Positions 1 through 6,605 of a DNA stretch of 13,590 nucleotides are shown here, one piece after another. Numbering within the stretch: position 1 is the stretch's first letter; every line of letters begins with the position of its first letter. The notes below the pieces were generated by a model. The model saw only the letters and a list, made by a program, of their open reading frames with translations, ran no database searches and was not told the origin of the DNA. Made by a program: the position numbers and the translations under genes. Origin of the DNA: JBBRLG01 sp038231495 (GTDB lineage: Bacteria > Planctomycetota > Planctomycetia > Gemmatales > Gemmataceae); NCBI GenBank assembly GCA_038231495.1, contig JBBRLG010000145.1, positions 1 to 13,590 of the forward strand, in the 5' to 3' direction.

Positions 1-52
1 CGGCGCCTCCGGGGACGAATGCTTTAAGTCTTTCGCCGGCCAGAAGTTCCAC
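1..52 (-). CDS. Possible partial gene running off the left edge
   Basis: On the minus strand a reading frame is open from a GTG at 52-50 to the window edge, giving a 17-residue stretch VELLAGERLKAFVPGGA. The KAFVPGGA part weakly resembles the KAVIPGGS segment of NADH dehydrogenase NuoF-type flavoproteins, but that would be an internal part of the protein and nothing upstream matches, so a truncated remnant is as likely as a gene start. No separate Shine-Dalgarno sequence is seen; the only AAGG overlaps the GTG. The fragment is too short for a firm call. Confidence 0.2.
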   Translation of the reverse strand, partial: MELLAGERLKAFVPGGA

Positions 53-228
53 CTTGGGAAATTCGTTCGGGGGGGTGTGTGGGTGGGTGAATGAAACGAA
101 TTCCACTGGTTGCCGCGCGCGGGCCGCTTTTGAACCAGGTCTGGTTCACGACAGATTGGCGGTCGTAAGACTTGTTCAGCAAGTGGTTTGCGTCAAGCTG
201 GCAAGGACGTGTCACCAAAAAGCGGTAG

Positions 229-262
229 CACCCTTGCCACAGCGCAGAAGTTGGCAAGGGTG
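229..262. repeat. Short palindrome of the CACCCTTGCCA family
   Basis: The arms CACCCTTGCCA (229-239) and TGGCAAGGGTG (252-262) are perfect reverse complements separated by 12 nt. The same arm sequence recurs at 13020-13058 and in degenerate form around 13106-13170, so this is a dispersed repeat and not a one-off hairpin. Confidence 0.65.
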
Positions 263-349
263 GGGTGGTTGACTGCTCCTCGTTCGCAAGTGGAGCATGG
301 GAATGAGGACAAAACAAACAGCGTTTGCGAGGTGGGTACGTCAAACCCG

Positions 350-430
350 TGGCGAACCGGCTGCATAAGCTGCCGGGTTGGACGTAGCGGTTGCAGACTC
401 CACCCGGCAGCTTACGCAGCCGGTTCGCCA
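350..430. repeat. Long inverted repeat, 29-bp arms
   Basis: Arms at 350-378 and 402-430 are reverse complements at 28 of 29 positions, with a 23-nt loop. The single mismatch (T in one arm, C in the other) leaves a G-U pair possible in RNA. It lies about 30 bp before the tRNA promoter. It may be a non-autonomous mobile palindrome or a transcription terminator for something further left; no T-tract follows either arm, which argues against a classical terminator. Confidence 0.75.
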
Positions 431-459
431 ATCTGGGTGCAGCAGCGGCAAAGGAAAGA

Positions 460-488
460 TTGTCAGGCCGGTGGCGGGGTGCTAAAAT
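460..488 (+). promoter_or_regulatory. Sigma70-type promoter of the tRNA-Ser gene
   Basis: TTGTCA at 460-465 and TAAAAT at 483-488 each match the sigma70 -35 and -10 consensus at five of six positions and are separated by exactly 17 bp. The mature tRNA starts at 524, which leaves a short 5' leader for RNase P. Confidence 0.72.
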
Positions 489-523
489 GCCCGTCAACCC
501 GCCGGGCCCGCGCCCGGTTGGTC

Positions 524-612
524 GGAGAGGTGGCTGAGTGGCCGATAGCACCGCTTTGCTAAAGCGGCGTAGGGGTCAAACCCTACCGCGGGTTCAAATC
601 CCGCCCTCTCCG
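524..612 (+). tRNA. tRNA-Ser (anticodon GCU)
   Basis: A complete class II tRNA cloverleaf of 89 nt. The acceptor stem is GGAGAGG (524-530) with CCTCTCC (605-611) and discriminator G612. The anticodon stem CCGCT/AGCGG encloses loop TTGCTAA with anticodon GCT at 558-560, reading AGC and AGU codons. A long variable arm (GTAGGG/CCCTAC) follows, as expected for serine tRNAs. The T stem GCGGG/CCCGC (588-592, 600-604) encloses TTCAAAT. The 3' CCA is not encoded and must be added post-transcriptionally. Confidence 0.96.
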
Positions 613-622
613 CTTGCCGGAC

Positions 623-656
623 CGCCGCTGTGTCATGGTCCCATGACACAGCGGCG
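623..656 (+). terminator. Perfect 16-bp palindrome just after the tRNA, likely terminator
   Basis: Arms 623-638 and 641-656 are perfect reverse complements with only two bases (TC) between them, and a short TTT follows at 657-659. The position, 10 nt past the tRNA, fits a factor-independent terminator. The T-run is short, so a role in 3' processing or a small mobile repeat is also possible. Confidence 0.55.
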
Positions 657-767
657 TTTGCATTTCGGCGGCCTCCACCGGCACTTTTAGGCGGAGACTA
701 CTTGCGGAGCCACGCCTGTGCCGTTACCGTTGACCCCGGCGAATCTACCTGCGGGGCACCGTCGTCC

Positions 768-2258
768 ATGAAATATCGCACTGCATTTCTGCTCCTCGCG
801 CTCGGCGCGGTCTCCGGCACGGCCTTGTTAAACGGGTGCGGCAAACCGTCGGCGGCACCGCCCCCGCCGGTTGCGGCTCTGCCCTCCGGCACCGTCAATC
901 CGACCTATCGCGGCGTCGCCGGCTGTTCCGGCCGGGCGTGTCACGGCGGCACCGACCTGGCAAACGGCCCGACCGTCCGCAATGCCGCGACGCACTGGCT
1001 GGAGCACGACAAACACGCCGACGCCTACCGCGTGCTGTTCGACGCCCGCGCCCGGCAAATGGCGGAGCGTTTGGCCGGCAACGAAAAATTGACGCCGGCC
1101 CACAAGGACGCCCGCTGTTTGGCGTGTCACACCATTCCGCAAACGGTTTACCCGGAAGGCCACTGGCCCGAGTTGGCGGACGACTGGCACACGACCGACC
1201 TGCGCCGCGACGGCGTCGGTTGTGAAGCCTGTCACGGCCCGGCCCGCGACTGGCTGGAGCCGCACACGACATTCGCCTGGGCCGCCGGTCGCCAGGCAAA
1301 CTATGCGGCCCAGCGCATGACCTGGTTGAACGACTACCAGACGCGTGCCAAGGTGTGTACCGGCTGTCACGTCGGCGCGGCAGAGGATAAGGCGAACAAC
1401 TTGCCGTTGCGCGACGTGAACCACGACCTGATCGCGGCCGGCCACCCGCGGTTGAACTTCGAGCTGGCGTCCTACCAGGAAACACTGCCGCCGCACTGGG
1501 TCGAGAAGGACCTGAGCACGCCGACGCCGCAGGATCGCCCGCGTGCGGACGAACTGCAATTATGGCTCGCGGGCCAGGTGCGGACGGCGGAGGCGTCGCT
1601 GGACTTGTTGCAGAACCGTGCGGAGTTGGGACCGTGGCCTGAGTTCGCCGAGTCGGACTGTTACGCCTGCCATCACGACCTGGCGGCGCAGTCGTGGCGG
1701 CAGGATACGACGGACTTTTTCAAGGGTCGGGAGGTGGGAGTGCCGCCGTGGAACCGCTGGCAGGTGTCGCGGCCCTTTGCAGCCGTGCTAAGCCGGAGTG
1801 GCGGCGGCGACGTGGTCAGAGTTTTGGAGGAAGTTCGCACCGCCATGAGCAAGCCGCATCCGAACCGTGCGAACGTCCGGGCCAAGGCGAAAGCCGGGGC
1901 GGACCACCTGCGGGCGAATTTCGCCACCCTTGCGCCGTTCGGCAGCGGCACGGTGGTTTCGGGTAAACTGTACGACGCCTCGGACCTGACCGGGGAAGCC
2001 GGCCCGACGGGCCTGGGCGGACTGAATTGGGACGACGCGGTGCAGTATTACCTGTTGCTCGCCGCGCTGCGCCAGTCCCGACCGGCCGGGGACGTGAGCC
2101 TAAGCGTCGATGCCAAGCTTTCGGCCCTGGGCAACGGGTTGAGTTTCCCGCGCGACAAGCAATTTTACGACAGCCCGCGCAACTTCGGGCGGGAGGAGGT
2201 TTCCGGCAAGGAGCTGCGCCGGGAGTTAGACGAAGTTCGGCGGCTGCTCAAACCGTGA
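768..2258 (+). CDS. Multihaem cytochrome c lipoprotein (cytochrome c554-like)
   Basis: Probable periplasmic electron-transfer protein of 496 residues. I chose the ATG at 768 because it opens a lipoprotein signal: basic start MKYR, a hydrophobic stretch, then lipobox LLNGC with Cys24; the longer GTG-started frame would run out of the palindrome at 623-656. The Shine-Dalgarno match is poor. Four CXXCH haem motifs are seen at residues 117-121, 152-156, 197-201 and 298-302, plus a CX4CH (CSGRACH) at 53-59. Many further His residues could be distal ligands. A Pro-rich linker follows the lipid anchor. The layout resembles cytochrome c554-type and related multihaem proteins abundant in planctomycetes. 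The C-terminal third has no haem motif and no function I recognise. The redox partner is unknown. Confidence 0.85.
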   Translation: MKYRTAFLLLALGAVSGTALLNGCGKPSAAPPPPVAALPSGTVNPTYRGVAGCSGRACHGGTDLANGPTVRNAATHWLEHDKHADAYRVLFDARARQMAERLAGNEKLTPAHKDARCLACHTIPQTVYPEGHWPELADDWHTTDLRRDGVGCEACHGPARDWLEPHTTFAWAAGRQANYAAQRMTWLNDYQTRAKVCTGCHVGAAEDKANNLPLRDVNHDLIAAGHPRLNFELASYQETLPPHWVEKDLSTPTPQDRPRADELQLWLAGQVRTAEASLDLLQNRAELGPWPEFAESDCYACHHDLAAQSWRQDTTDFFKGREVGVPPWNRWQVSRPFAAVLSRSGGGDVVRVLEEVRTAMSKPHPNRANVRAKAKAGADHLRANFATLAPFGSGTVVSGKLYDASDLTGEAGPTGLGGLNWDDAVQYYLLLAALRQSRPAGDVSLSVDAKLSALGNGLSFPRDKQFYDSPRNFGREEVSGKELRRELDEVRRLLKP

Positions 2259-2337
2259 AGTTGCCGGTATCATCGGCCGGCATGGCGTTTGCAACTTCAA
2301 TCCGGCTTGCCCAACCTTTCCAACCGGAGGTTCCTTT

Positions 2338-2589
2338 ATGGCAGATAACACCTTGAAACCGACGCAGCCCCAGAAAAGTCGGACACGAACGGTCGATCCC
2401 GTTGTACTCCCGGACGTTGCGACTCAGGCGCATCCCATAATCGACATTCCGGCCGACTTGCCGCTTGCGAACGACCTGGAAGCAGCGGAGGACATCTCCC
2501 AAGAGACGCCCGAAGACGCCCCGGTTGGCGATTACGTCCGACAAATCCAACTCGAATTCGACGAGCAGAATGAAGAGGGTAAGGTCTAA
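2338..2589 (+). CDS. Small acidic hypothetical protein
   Basis: An 83-residue protein that I do not recognise. The start is well supported by GGAGG at 2326-2330, seven bases before the ATG. There is no signal peptide or membrane segment. The N-terminal third is Lys/Arg/Pro rich and probably disordered, a central stretch around residues 30-45 is Pro-rich and hydrophobic, and the C-terminal half is strongly acidic and likely helical, ending EFDEQNEEGKV. It lies 79 bp downstream of the cytochrome on the same strand, so the two could be co-transcribed, but the separate strong ribosome binding site does not prove a functional link. Confidence 0.6.
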   Translation: MADNTLKPTQPQKSRTRTVDPVVLPDVATQAHPIIDIPADLPLANDLEAAEDISQETPEDAPVGDYVRQIQLEFDEQNEEGKV

Positions 2590-2648
2590 ACGTCACGAGT
2601 GCGGGATCAACTAACCTGTTTTCGCATCCTTGGGAGTGGCGGCGGCTC

Positions 2649-2889
2649 TTTGGAGTGCGGCGGCTCGACGCCGCTTTCTTTCTTTGTAACCGTTCACTCC
2701 CCCCCTTACGAAGGGAGGAAGGGGGGGTGGGACGCCATGACGGAGTACTGCAATCGTTCTTGACCCCCCCTACCCCCCCTTCGTAAGGGGAGGATAAGTT
2801 GATGCCGGTGAACGGTTACCTTTCTTTCTTTGGCGAGGCAGCTGGCCCCACCAAAGAAAGAAAGCGGCATCGAGCCGCCGCACTCCAAA
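2649..2889. repeat. Palindromic element interrupted by a second element
   Basis: The outer arms 2649-2686 and 2852-2889 are reverse complements at 37 of 38 positions. They are GC-rich with a TTTC-repeat inner end. The arms are separated by a second inverted-repeat element (2687-2819) and a short loop. Removing that element together with one copy of a flanking 13-bp direct repeat restores a compact hairpin with 39-bp arms and a 17-nt loop. The region 2590-2968 contains no gene. Confidence 0.8.
2687..2819. mobile_element. MITE-like element copy 1, with 13-bp target duplication
   Basis: This 133-bp non-coding element begins TAACCGTTCACTCCCCCC and ends GTGAACGGTTA, so its terminal 11 bp are perfect inverted repeats. 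It carries G/C-run sub-terminal repeats and a core CAATCGTTCTTGACC shared with a second copy at 11044-11206. CTTTCTTTCTTTG occurs immediately on both sides (2674-2686 and 2820-2832), as expected for a target-site duplication. It encodes no transposase and would need to be moved in trans. Confidence 0.72.
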
Positions 2890-2968
2890 GGGAAAAACGC
2901 CTCCCTTGATCCGGCCGCTTTGGTACTCGCCCGGACTTCGAGCGGGACGGAATGCGCCGTTCCTTCCT

Positions 2969-3682
2969 TCATCCGACCGGTTTCGGCGACCCCTTACCCG
3001 TCCGGAACACGTCCGTCAGCAGTTCCTTGGCCGCATCTGCCAGGGCGCTGGCCTGGATCGTCGCGACCGTCTCCTCGACGGGGTACTCGACGCGCCGCAA
3101 CTCGACCTTGAAATCCTCAATGACGGCGAACGACGCCCGCGGGTCGCCGTCGCGCGGCTGGCCGACGCTGCCGGGGTTGATGACCAGCTTGTCGCCGACC
3201 TCCAAAACGTAAGGTTGGTGCGTGTGGCCGACACAAACCACGTCGGCCTCGACGTTTTGCAGCCGGCGCTTCCAGAACTCCTCGTCCGGCGGCGCGTACT
3301 CGTCCAGCGGGTCGCGCGGCGTGGCGTGGGCCAGGAAGTAGCGCGTACCCTCCAGCGTCACCAGCCGGGTTAACGGCATTCGCGACAGGAACCGGGCCTC
3401 GTCCGGCTGAATGCGTTCGCGCGTCAACACGCGCGTCACGCCGGTCAGGTACTTGAAGCCGGTGCGACCGTTGACGCGCACGTCCTGGGCGACGCCGTGG
3501 TCGTGGTTGCCACGCACGACGTACTTGGACCTGTCGCGCACCCAGGCGATGCACGGCGACGGCTCCAGGCCGTAATCGACCAGGTCGCCCAGGCACAAGC
3601 ACAGGTCGTGCGGCTGGGCCGCCGCCACGGCTTGCAACGCCGGCCAATTCGCGTGGATGTCCGCCATTACCAGGATGCGCAT
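2969..3682 (-). CDS. Calcineurin-like metallophosphoesterase (YfcE/MJ0936 type)
   Basis: A 237-residue cytosolic phosphoesterase with the dinuclear-metal motifs in order: DIH (Asp8, His10), GDLVDYG (Asp33), GNHDH (58-62), AHATP with His119, GHTHQPY (His153, His155) and NPGSVGQPRDGD at 169-180. This set and the length fit the small Metallophos_2 family of phosphodiesterases; the natural substrate is not predictable. The ATG at 3682 was chosen because MRILVMADIH is the canonical family start; the frame extends upstream by 23 residues without family features. The ribosome binding site is weak. It is transcribed alone, divergently from the small gene at 3870. Its 3' end lies about 80 bp from the nested repeat element. 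Confidence 0.87.
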   Translation of the reverse strand: MRILVMADIHANWPALQAVAAAQPHDLCLCLGDLVDYGLEPSPCIAWVRDRSKYVVRGNHDHGVAQDVRVNGRTGFKYLTGVTRVLTRERIQPDEARFLSRMPLTRLVTLEGTRYFLAHATPRDPLDEYAPPDEEFWKRRLQNVEADVVCVGHTHQPYVLEVGDKLVINPGSVGQPRDGDPRASFAVIEDFKVELRRVEYPVEETVATIQASALADAAKELLTDVFRTGKGSPKPVG

Positions 3683-3742
3683 AATCTTCGCCGTTTCTCT
3701 CGAAAATCTTTTCCGTCCACTTGACGCCCCTCCGTAAACTGG

Positions 3743-3748
3743 AGTATA
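3743..3748 (-). promoter_or_regulatory. Possible -10 box for the phosphoesterase gene
   Basis: On the minus strand TATACT lies about 60 bp upstream of the ATG at 3682. No good -35 is found at the usual spacing, so this is only a candidate. Confidence 0.28.
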
Positions 3749-3869
3749 CACAAACAGATGGTCCGCCGCGATAGTCTACCCGCAGCGCCCCGCCTCGCGC
3801 CATCTTACCCAGCCGGTATTTCTGCTTCAATCATCCCATTCGCCACGACAGGCGGGGGAGTCTCTGGCC

Positions 3870-4172
3870 ATGCCGATCGAAAAAAACATGCGGCGGCTGC
3901 CGCTGCGGGATCTGATGACCGACGCGGAAAAGCGCAACCGCGACCTCATCGAGCATCTGCACAACACCTGGCTGGCGCGGGCCACCGACCTGCGCGACCT
4001 CAGCCGGCCCGTACGGCGGCGCAGCCATTACCCGACGCTCGTCGCCCTGCAGAACGCCGTTCAAAAGCTCCTCGAACTGACCGACGAGACCGAAGCCCTC
4101 ATTACCAACCTCAGCCACCGCCTGACCGAGATTCACGACCACGCCCGCCGGGAACGGCTCAGCCGCCGTTGA
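3870..4172 (+). CDS. Small basic helical protein of unknown function
   Basis: A 100-residue protein that I do not recognise. The ATG at 3870 is preceded by a purine-rich GGGGGAG about ten bases upstream. It lacks a signal peptide. It is rich in Arg, Leu and Glu with heptad-like spacing from about residue 55 to 95, suggesting a helical or short coiled-coil protein, and it has a positively charged C-terminus (RRERLSRR). Overlapping frames on both strands are poorer: they lack a start signal and have Arg/Pro-rich translations. A hairpin terminator follows about 100 bp downstream, consistent with a monocistronic gene. Confidence 0.6.
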   Translation: MPIEKNMRRLPLRDLMTDAEKRNRDLIEHLHNTWLARATDLRDLSRPVRRRSHYPTLVALQNAVQKLLELTDETEALITNLSHRLTEIHDHARRERLSRR

Positions 4173-4276
4173 TTTCCAGACGGTTCGGCAAGCCCGTTGC
4201 GATCACCAGCGAGTAGTCGCGTATCCGACCGACGCGCACCATGCCACCTGTAACGACGGTATCGAATTTGCGTTTT

Positions 4277-4310
4277 GAGCCTGGTGTAACTCACCAGGCT
4301 CTTCTCGTTT
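4277..4310 (+). terminator. Factor-independent terminator
   Basis: A perfect 10-bp stem GAGCCTGGTG/CACCAGGCTC (4277-4286, 4292-4301) with a 5-nt loop TAACT is followed by the T-rich tail TTCTCGTTT. It probably ends the transcript of the small gene at 3870-4172. The 4173-4469 stretch otherwise holds only the candidate promoter of the next gene. Confidence 0.6.
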
Positions 4311-4371
4311 ATCCAGCATTTTCCTCTTTATTCTCCTGCTCATACTTACTAGAATCGCCATGTATCCTACA

Positions 4372-4400
4372 TTGCCTAAATTCGCAAGTAGGTGGATAAG
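4372..4400 (+). promoter_or_regulatory. Candidate sigma70 promoter for the YTV-protein gene
   Basis: TTGCCT (4372-4377) and GATAAG (4395-4400) are separated by 17 bp in a locally AT-rich patch, 69 bp upstream of the ATG at 4470. Each box matches four of six consensus bases, so the call is tentative. Confidence 0.35.
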
Positions 4401-4469
4401 CCGCATCCTTCCCCCAGACGGTTCTGTGAGCGTCGGTTGCGGCGGGTACGGTTCTCAGGAGAACAACGA

Positions 4470-5561
4470 ATGACCCGGACGACGATTCGCAGTGCGGTGT
4501 TGGCGGTGCTGGCCCTGGCCGGCGCGGCGGTGACGGCTCAGGCACAACCGTGCTCCCCGTGCCCGACGCCTTGCTCGACCCCGTGCATGCCGACCTGCAC
4601 CACGATGACCAAGAGAATCATGGTCACCGAGTACCGGCAGGAGCCTTACGAAACTACCCGCACCAGTTACAAGACCGAGTGGCAGGACCAGCCGTACACC
4701 GCGTTCAAGTGTGAACTCGTTCCCGAAAACCACACGCGCACGGTCACCTTCTACACGACGGTGCCGGTGACGAAGAATGTGGACGTCACCCATTACGAGT
4801 GCGTGGCCGTACCCGAGCAGCGCCAGGTCACCCGCTACGAGTGCGTGGCCGTCCCCGAGCAGCGCCAGGTCACCCGCTATGTGACGAGCAGCGTGCCGGT
4901 TCAGCATATGGTGTCGCGCTGCGTTGACGCGGGCGGCAGCTACGAGTGCCGGGAAGTGGCCTGCGGCGGCGGCGGCGGCGGCGGCAGCAGCTGTGGCAGC
5001 CCAAAGCACGGCCTGTTCCGTCGTCACAGCCGCAGCGGCGGTTGCGGCGAATGTGCGGAGTCTTGCGCCCCCGCGACGACCACGGTCAGCGTTTATGTGC
5101 CGCACTACACCACAGTGCAAGAAGCAGTCACCGTCATGCAGACGGTTTGTAATCCGGTTACCGAGACGATCACGGTCAATGTCAATCGGATGGTCCCGAA
5201 GACGGAGACGATCACGGTGACGACCTACAAGACGGTCCCGAAGACGGTGAGCGTTCCGGTCACGACCTACGAGTGCCGGCCGGGCACGCGCGAAGAGCAC
5301 TACGTCACCTACACTCAGAAGACCACGCCGGTCCCGATGACCCGCAGGGTCGCGGTCTGTGTGCCGGTCACCGAAAGGGTGACGGCCTTCCGCTGCGTGC
5401 CGTTCCAGGTCGAGAAGGAAGTGACCTACACCGTCTACACGGGTTGCGACACGGGTTGCGGCGGCGGCTATGACAGCGTCTGCGGCGGCGGCGAAGCCGG
5501 TTGCACGCACAGCAGCGGCCACCACCGCGGCGGCCTGTTCCACCGCAAGGGTTGCCGTTAA
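4470..5561 (+). CDS. Secreted cysteine-rich YTV-repeat envelope protein
   Basis: A 363-residue exported protein of the planctomycete YTV-repeat type, a family associated with the planctomycete cell wall. The start at 4470 is set by AGGAG eight bases upstream and by a clear signal peptide with likely cleavage after AQA (residue 25). The mature protein opens with a Cys-Pro cluster (PCSPCPTPC), then alternates short Tyr/Thr/Val units such as TYKTVPKT and YTQKTTPVP. A 14-residue unit, YECVAVPEQRQVTR, is repeated twice in tandem at residues 109-136. A central Gly run followed by a Cys/His/Arg-rich patch divides the two repeat halves, and a Gly/Cys/His-rich tail ends the protein. The many cysteines suggest disulfide cross-linking in the envelope. 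No catalytic motif is seen. Confidence 0.82.
   Translation: MTRTTIRSAVLAVLALAGAAVTAQAQPCSPCPTPCSTPCMPTCTTMTKRIMVTEYRQEPYETTRTSYKTEWQDQPYTAFKCELVPENHTRTVTFYTTVPVTKNVDVTHYECVAVPEQRQVTRYECVAVPEQRQVTRYVTSSVPVQHMVSRCVDAGGSYECREVACGGGGGGGSSCGSPKHGLFRRHSRSGGCGECAESCAPATTTVSVYVPHYTTVQEAVTVMQTVCNPVTETITVNVNRMVPKTETITVTTYKTVPKTVSVPVTTYECRPGTREEHYVTYTQKTTPVPMTRRVAVCVPVTERVTAFRCVPFQVEKEVTYTVYTGCDTGCGGGYDSVCGGGEAGCTHSSGHHRGGLFHRKGCR
4794..4877 (+). repeat. 42-bp tandem duplication within the YTV-protein gene
   Basis: Units 4794-4835 and 4836-4877 are 42 bp each and differ at a single base (GTA versus GTC for Val). The near-identity at nucleotide level points to a recent in-frame duplication of one protein repeat. 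Confidence 0.9.
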
Positions 5562-5579
5562 CGTGAAAAAGGGGCTTGG

Positions 5580-5684
5580 TATACTCCCCGCGACTTGGAA
5601 TGACACAAGCCTGAAGCACAAGCAAGCGAAGGACAGTCCTTCGCTTGCGCTTCAGGCTTGTGCCACATTGTCCCGCGGCGAGTA
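5580..5684. repeat. Palindromic dispersed element (TATACTCCCCGCG family, copy 1)
   Basis: A nested hairpin: 14-bp arms at 5604-5617 and 5649-5662, then a 4-nt bulge and 12-bp arms at 5622-5633 and 5637-5648 around the loop CAG. The outer ends TACTCCCCGCG and CGCGGCGAGTA also nearly pair. It lies 18 bp after the YTV gene and could help end that transcript, though no T-tract follows. The last 41 bp match the element at 6975-7029 at 35 positions. The rest of 5562-5858 holds a solo repeat end (5686-5711), a small CGGAGG/CCTCCG hairpin near 5768-5783 and the ubiE start. Confidence 0.75.
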
Positions 5685-5685
5685 G

Positions 5686-5711
5686 ATTACCTCGGCAGGT
5701 AAGCTACGCAC
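5686..5711. repeat. Solo copy of the ATTACCTCGGCAGG repeat end
   Basis: These 26 bp match the left arm of the inverted-repeat-bounded segment at 12896-13216 at 24 positions. No partner arm is seen nearby, so this is a solo end. Confidence 0.6.
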
Positions 5712-5858
5712 TACGGAATCCGCATCGACCCGACTCCCGTTAAGCGTCGTGCCGCTTGCCGGTTAAGGACGGAGGAAACCTCCGCGCCGGCCGCGCCATA
5801 GAAAGACGCGGTAGGCCGCGGCCCACCGCGTGCCGCCGTTTCAACCCGGGAGTTGTGC

Positions 5859-6605
5859 GTGGCCAGTACCCTGCTCGACAAGCGCGAGACGCGCATCCGG
5901 ACGATGTTCGGCAACATCGCCCCGAGTTACGACTTCCTCAACCACCTGCTCAGCTGCAACATCGACCACTACTGGCGCTGGCGGACGACGCGCATGGTGC
6001 CGCCGCGTGGCACGGACCCGATCCTCGACGTTTGCACCGGCACCGGCGACCTGGCGCTGGCTTACGACAAGGCGGCGCGCGGCGCAGTTCCGATTGTCGG
6101 CACCGACTTCTGCCTGCCCATGTTGCTCCCGGCGAAGGCCAAGACGCTGCGGCGCGGCGCGGCGGACCGCATCCGCTTCCTCGAAGCCGACACGCAGCAG
6201 TTGCCGTTCCCGACCGACACGTTCCAGCTGACGACGGTGGCGTTCGGCCTGCGCAACGTGACCGACACGGACCGCGGCATCGCGGAAATGGTGCGCGTGA
6301 CGCAACCGGGCGGGCGGGTGGCGATCCTGGAATTCTCGCAGCCGCGCAACCGGCTTTTCGGCGGCCTGTACCGCTTCTATTTCCGCAACGTGCTGCCGGT
6401 GATCGGCCAGCTCATTTCGCGGAGCAAGGACAACGCCTACCGCTACCTACCGGCAAGTGTGCTGGAGTTCCCCGCGGGCGAGGCGTTGGCGGAGCGCCTG
6501 CGCGGCCACGGGTTGATAGACGTGGGTTGGCACCCGCTGACGTTCGGCATCGCGACGCTGTACGTGGGGACGAAGAAACGAGCCGAACCGGTCAGGGCGG
6601 GTTAG
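5859..6605 (+). CDS. ubiE: Demethylmenaquinone/UbiE-type quinone methyltransferase
   Basis: A 248-residue SAM-dependent methyltransferase that adds the final ring methyl in menaquinone (or ubiquinone) synthesis. Family features in order: FGNIAPSYDFLNHLLS near the N-terminus, SAM motif I DVCTGTGDLA, the acidic SAM contact in GTDFCLPM, FLEADTQQLPFP, FGLRNV, and PGGRVAILEFSQP. The length equals that of typical UbiE/MenG. I chose the GTG at 5859 because GGGAG at 5848-5852 lies six bases upstream; a TTG at 5853 is in frame but too close to that site. Planctomycetes generally use menaquinone, so MenG is the likelier role. The last 14 bp overlap the convergent gene at 6592-6828. Confidence 0.92.
   Translation: MASTLLDKRETRIRTMFGNIAPSYDFLNHLLSCNIDHYWRWRTTRMVPPRGTDPILDVCTGTGDLALAYDKAARGAVPIVGTDFCLPMLLPAKAKTLRRGAADRIRFLEADTQQLPFPTDTFQLTTVAFGLRNVTDTDRGIAEMVRVTQPGGRVAILEFSQPRNRLFGGLYRFYFRNVLPVIGQLISRSKDNAYRYLPASVLEFPAGEALAERLRGHGLIDVGWHPLTFGIATLYVGTKKRAEPVRAG

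Larger units (their letters stand above)
1..482. other. Repeat-rich intergenic stretch without a convincing complete gene
   Basis: Long open frames here on both strands run straight through palindromic repeats and have low-complexity translations, so I do not call them genes. The stretch holds an 18-bp palindrome at 131-148 (8-bp arms, 2-nt spacer), an 11-bp-arm hairpin at 229-262 and a 29-bp-arm hairpin at 350-430. It ends at the tRNA promoter. Confidence 0.6.

Noticed and set aside
24..551. Long minus-strand open frame of 175 codons
   Set aside because: It runs through the hairpins at 229-262 and 350-430 and into the tRNA on the opposite strand; its translation is Pro/Arg-rich and it lacks a ribosome binding site.
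188..562. Plus-strand frame of 124 codons
   Set aside because: It overlaps the tRNA gene and its promoter and is built largely from repeat sequence.
524..660. Prophage or island attachment site at the tRNA-Ser 3' end
   Set aside because: No integrase gene and no second copy of the tRNA 3' end are in the window; the adjacent palindrome alone is not enough.
630..767. N-terminal extension of the cytochrome from a GTG
   Set aside because: The extension starts inside the palindrome at 623-656 and would bury the lipoprotein signal that begins at the ATG at 768.
828..1559. Minus-strand frame of 243 codons opposite the cytochrome
   Set aside because: This is a GC-rich shadow frame; the plus strand carries five haem motifs and a lipoprotein signal.
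2649..2889. CRISPR array
   Set aside because: The repeats are inverted and nested, not regularly spaced direct repeats with unique spacers; no cas gene is present.
4455..5621. Minus-strand frame of 388 codons opposite the YTV gene
   Set aside because: Its translation is an Ala/Arg/His-rich mirror of the repeat protein and has no start signal; the plus-strand gene has a ribosome binding site and signal peptide.
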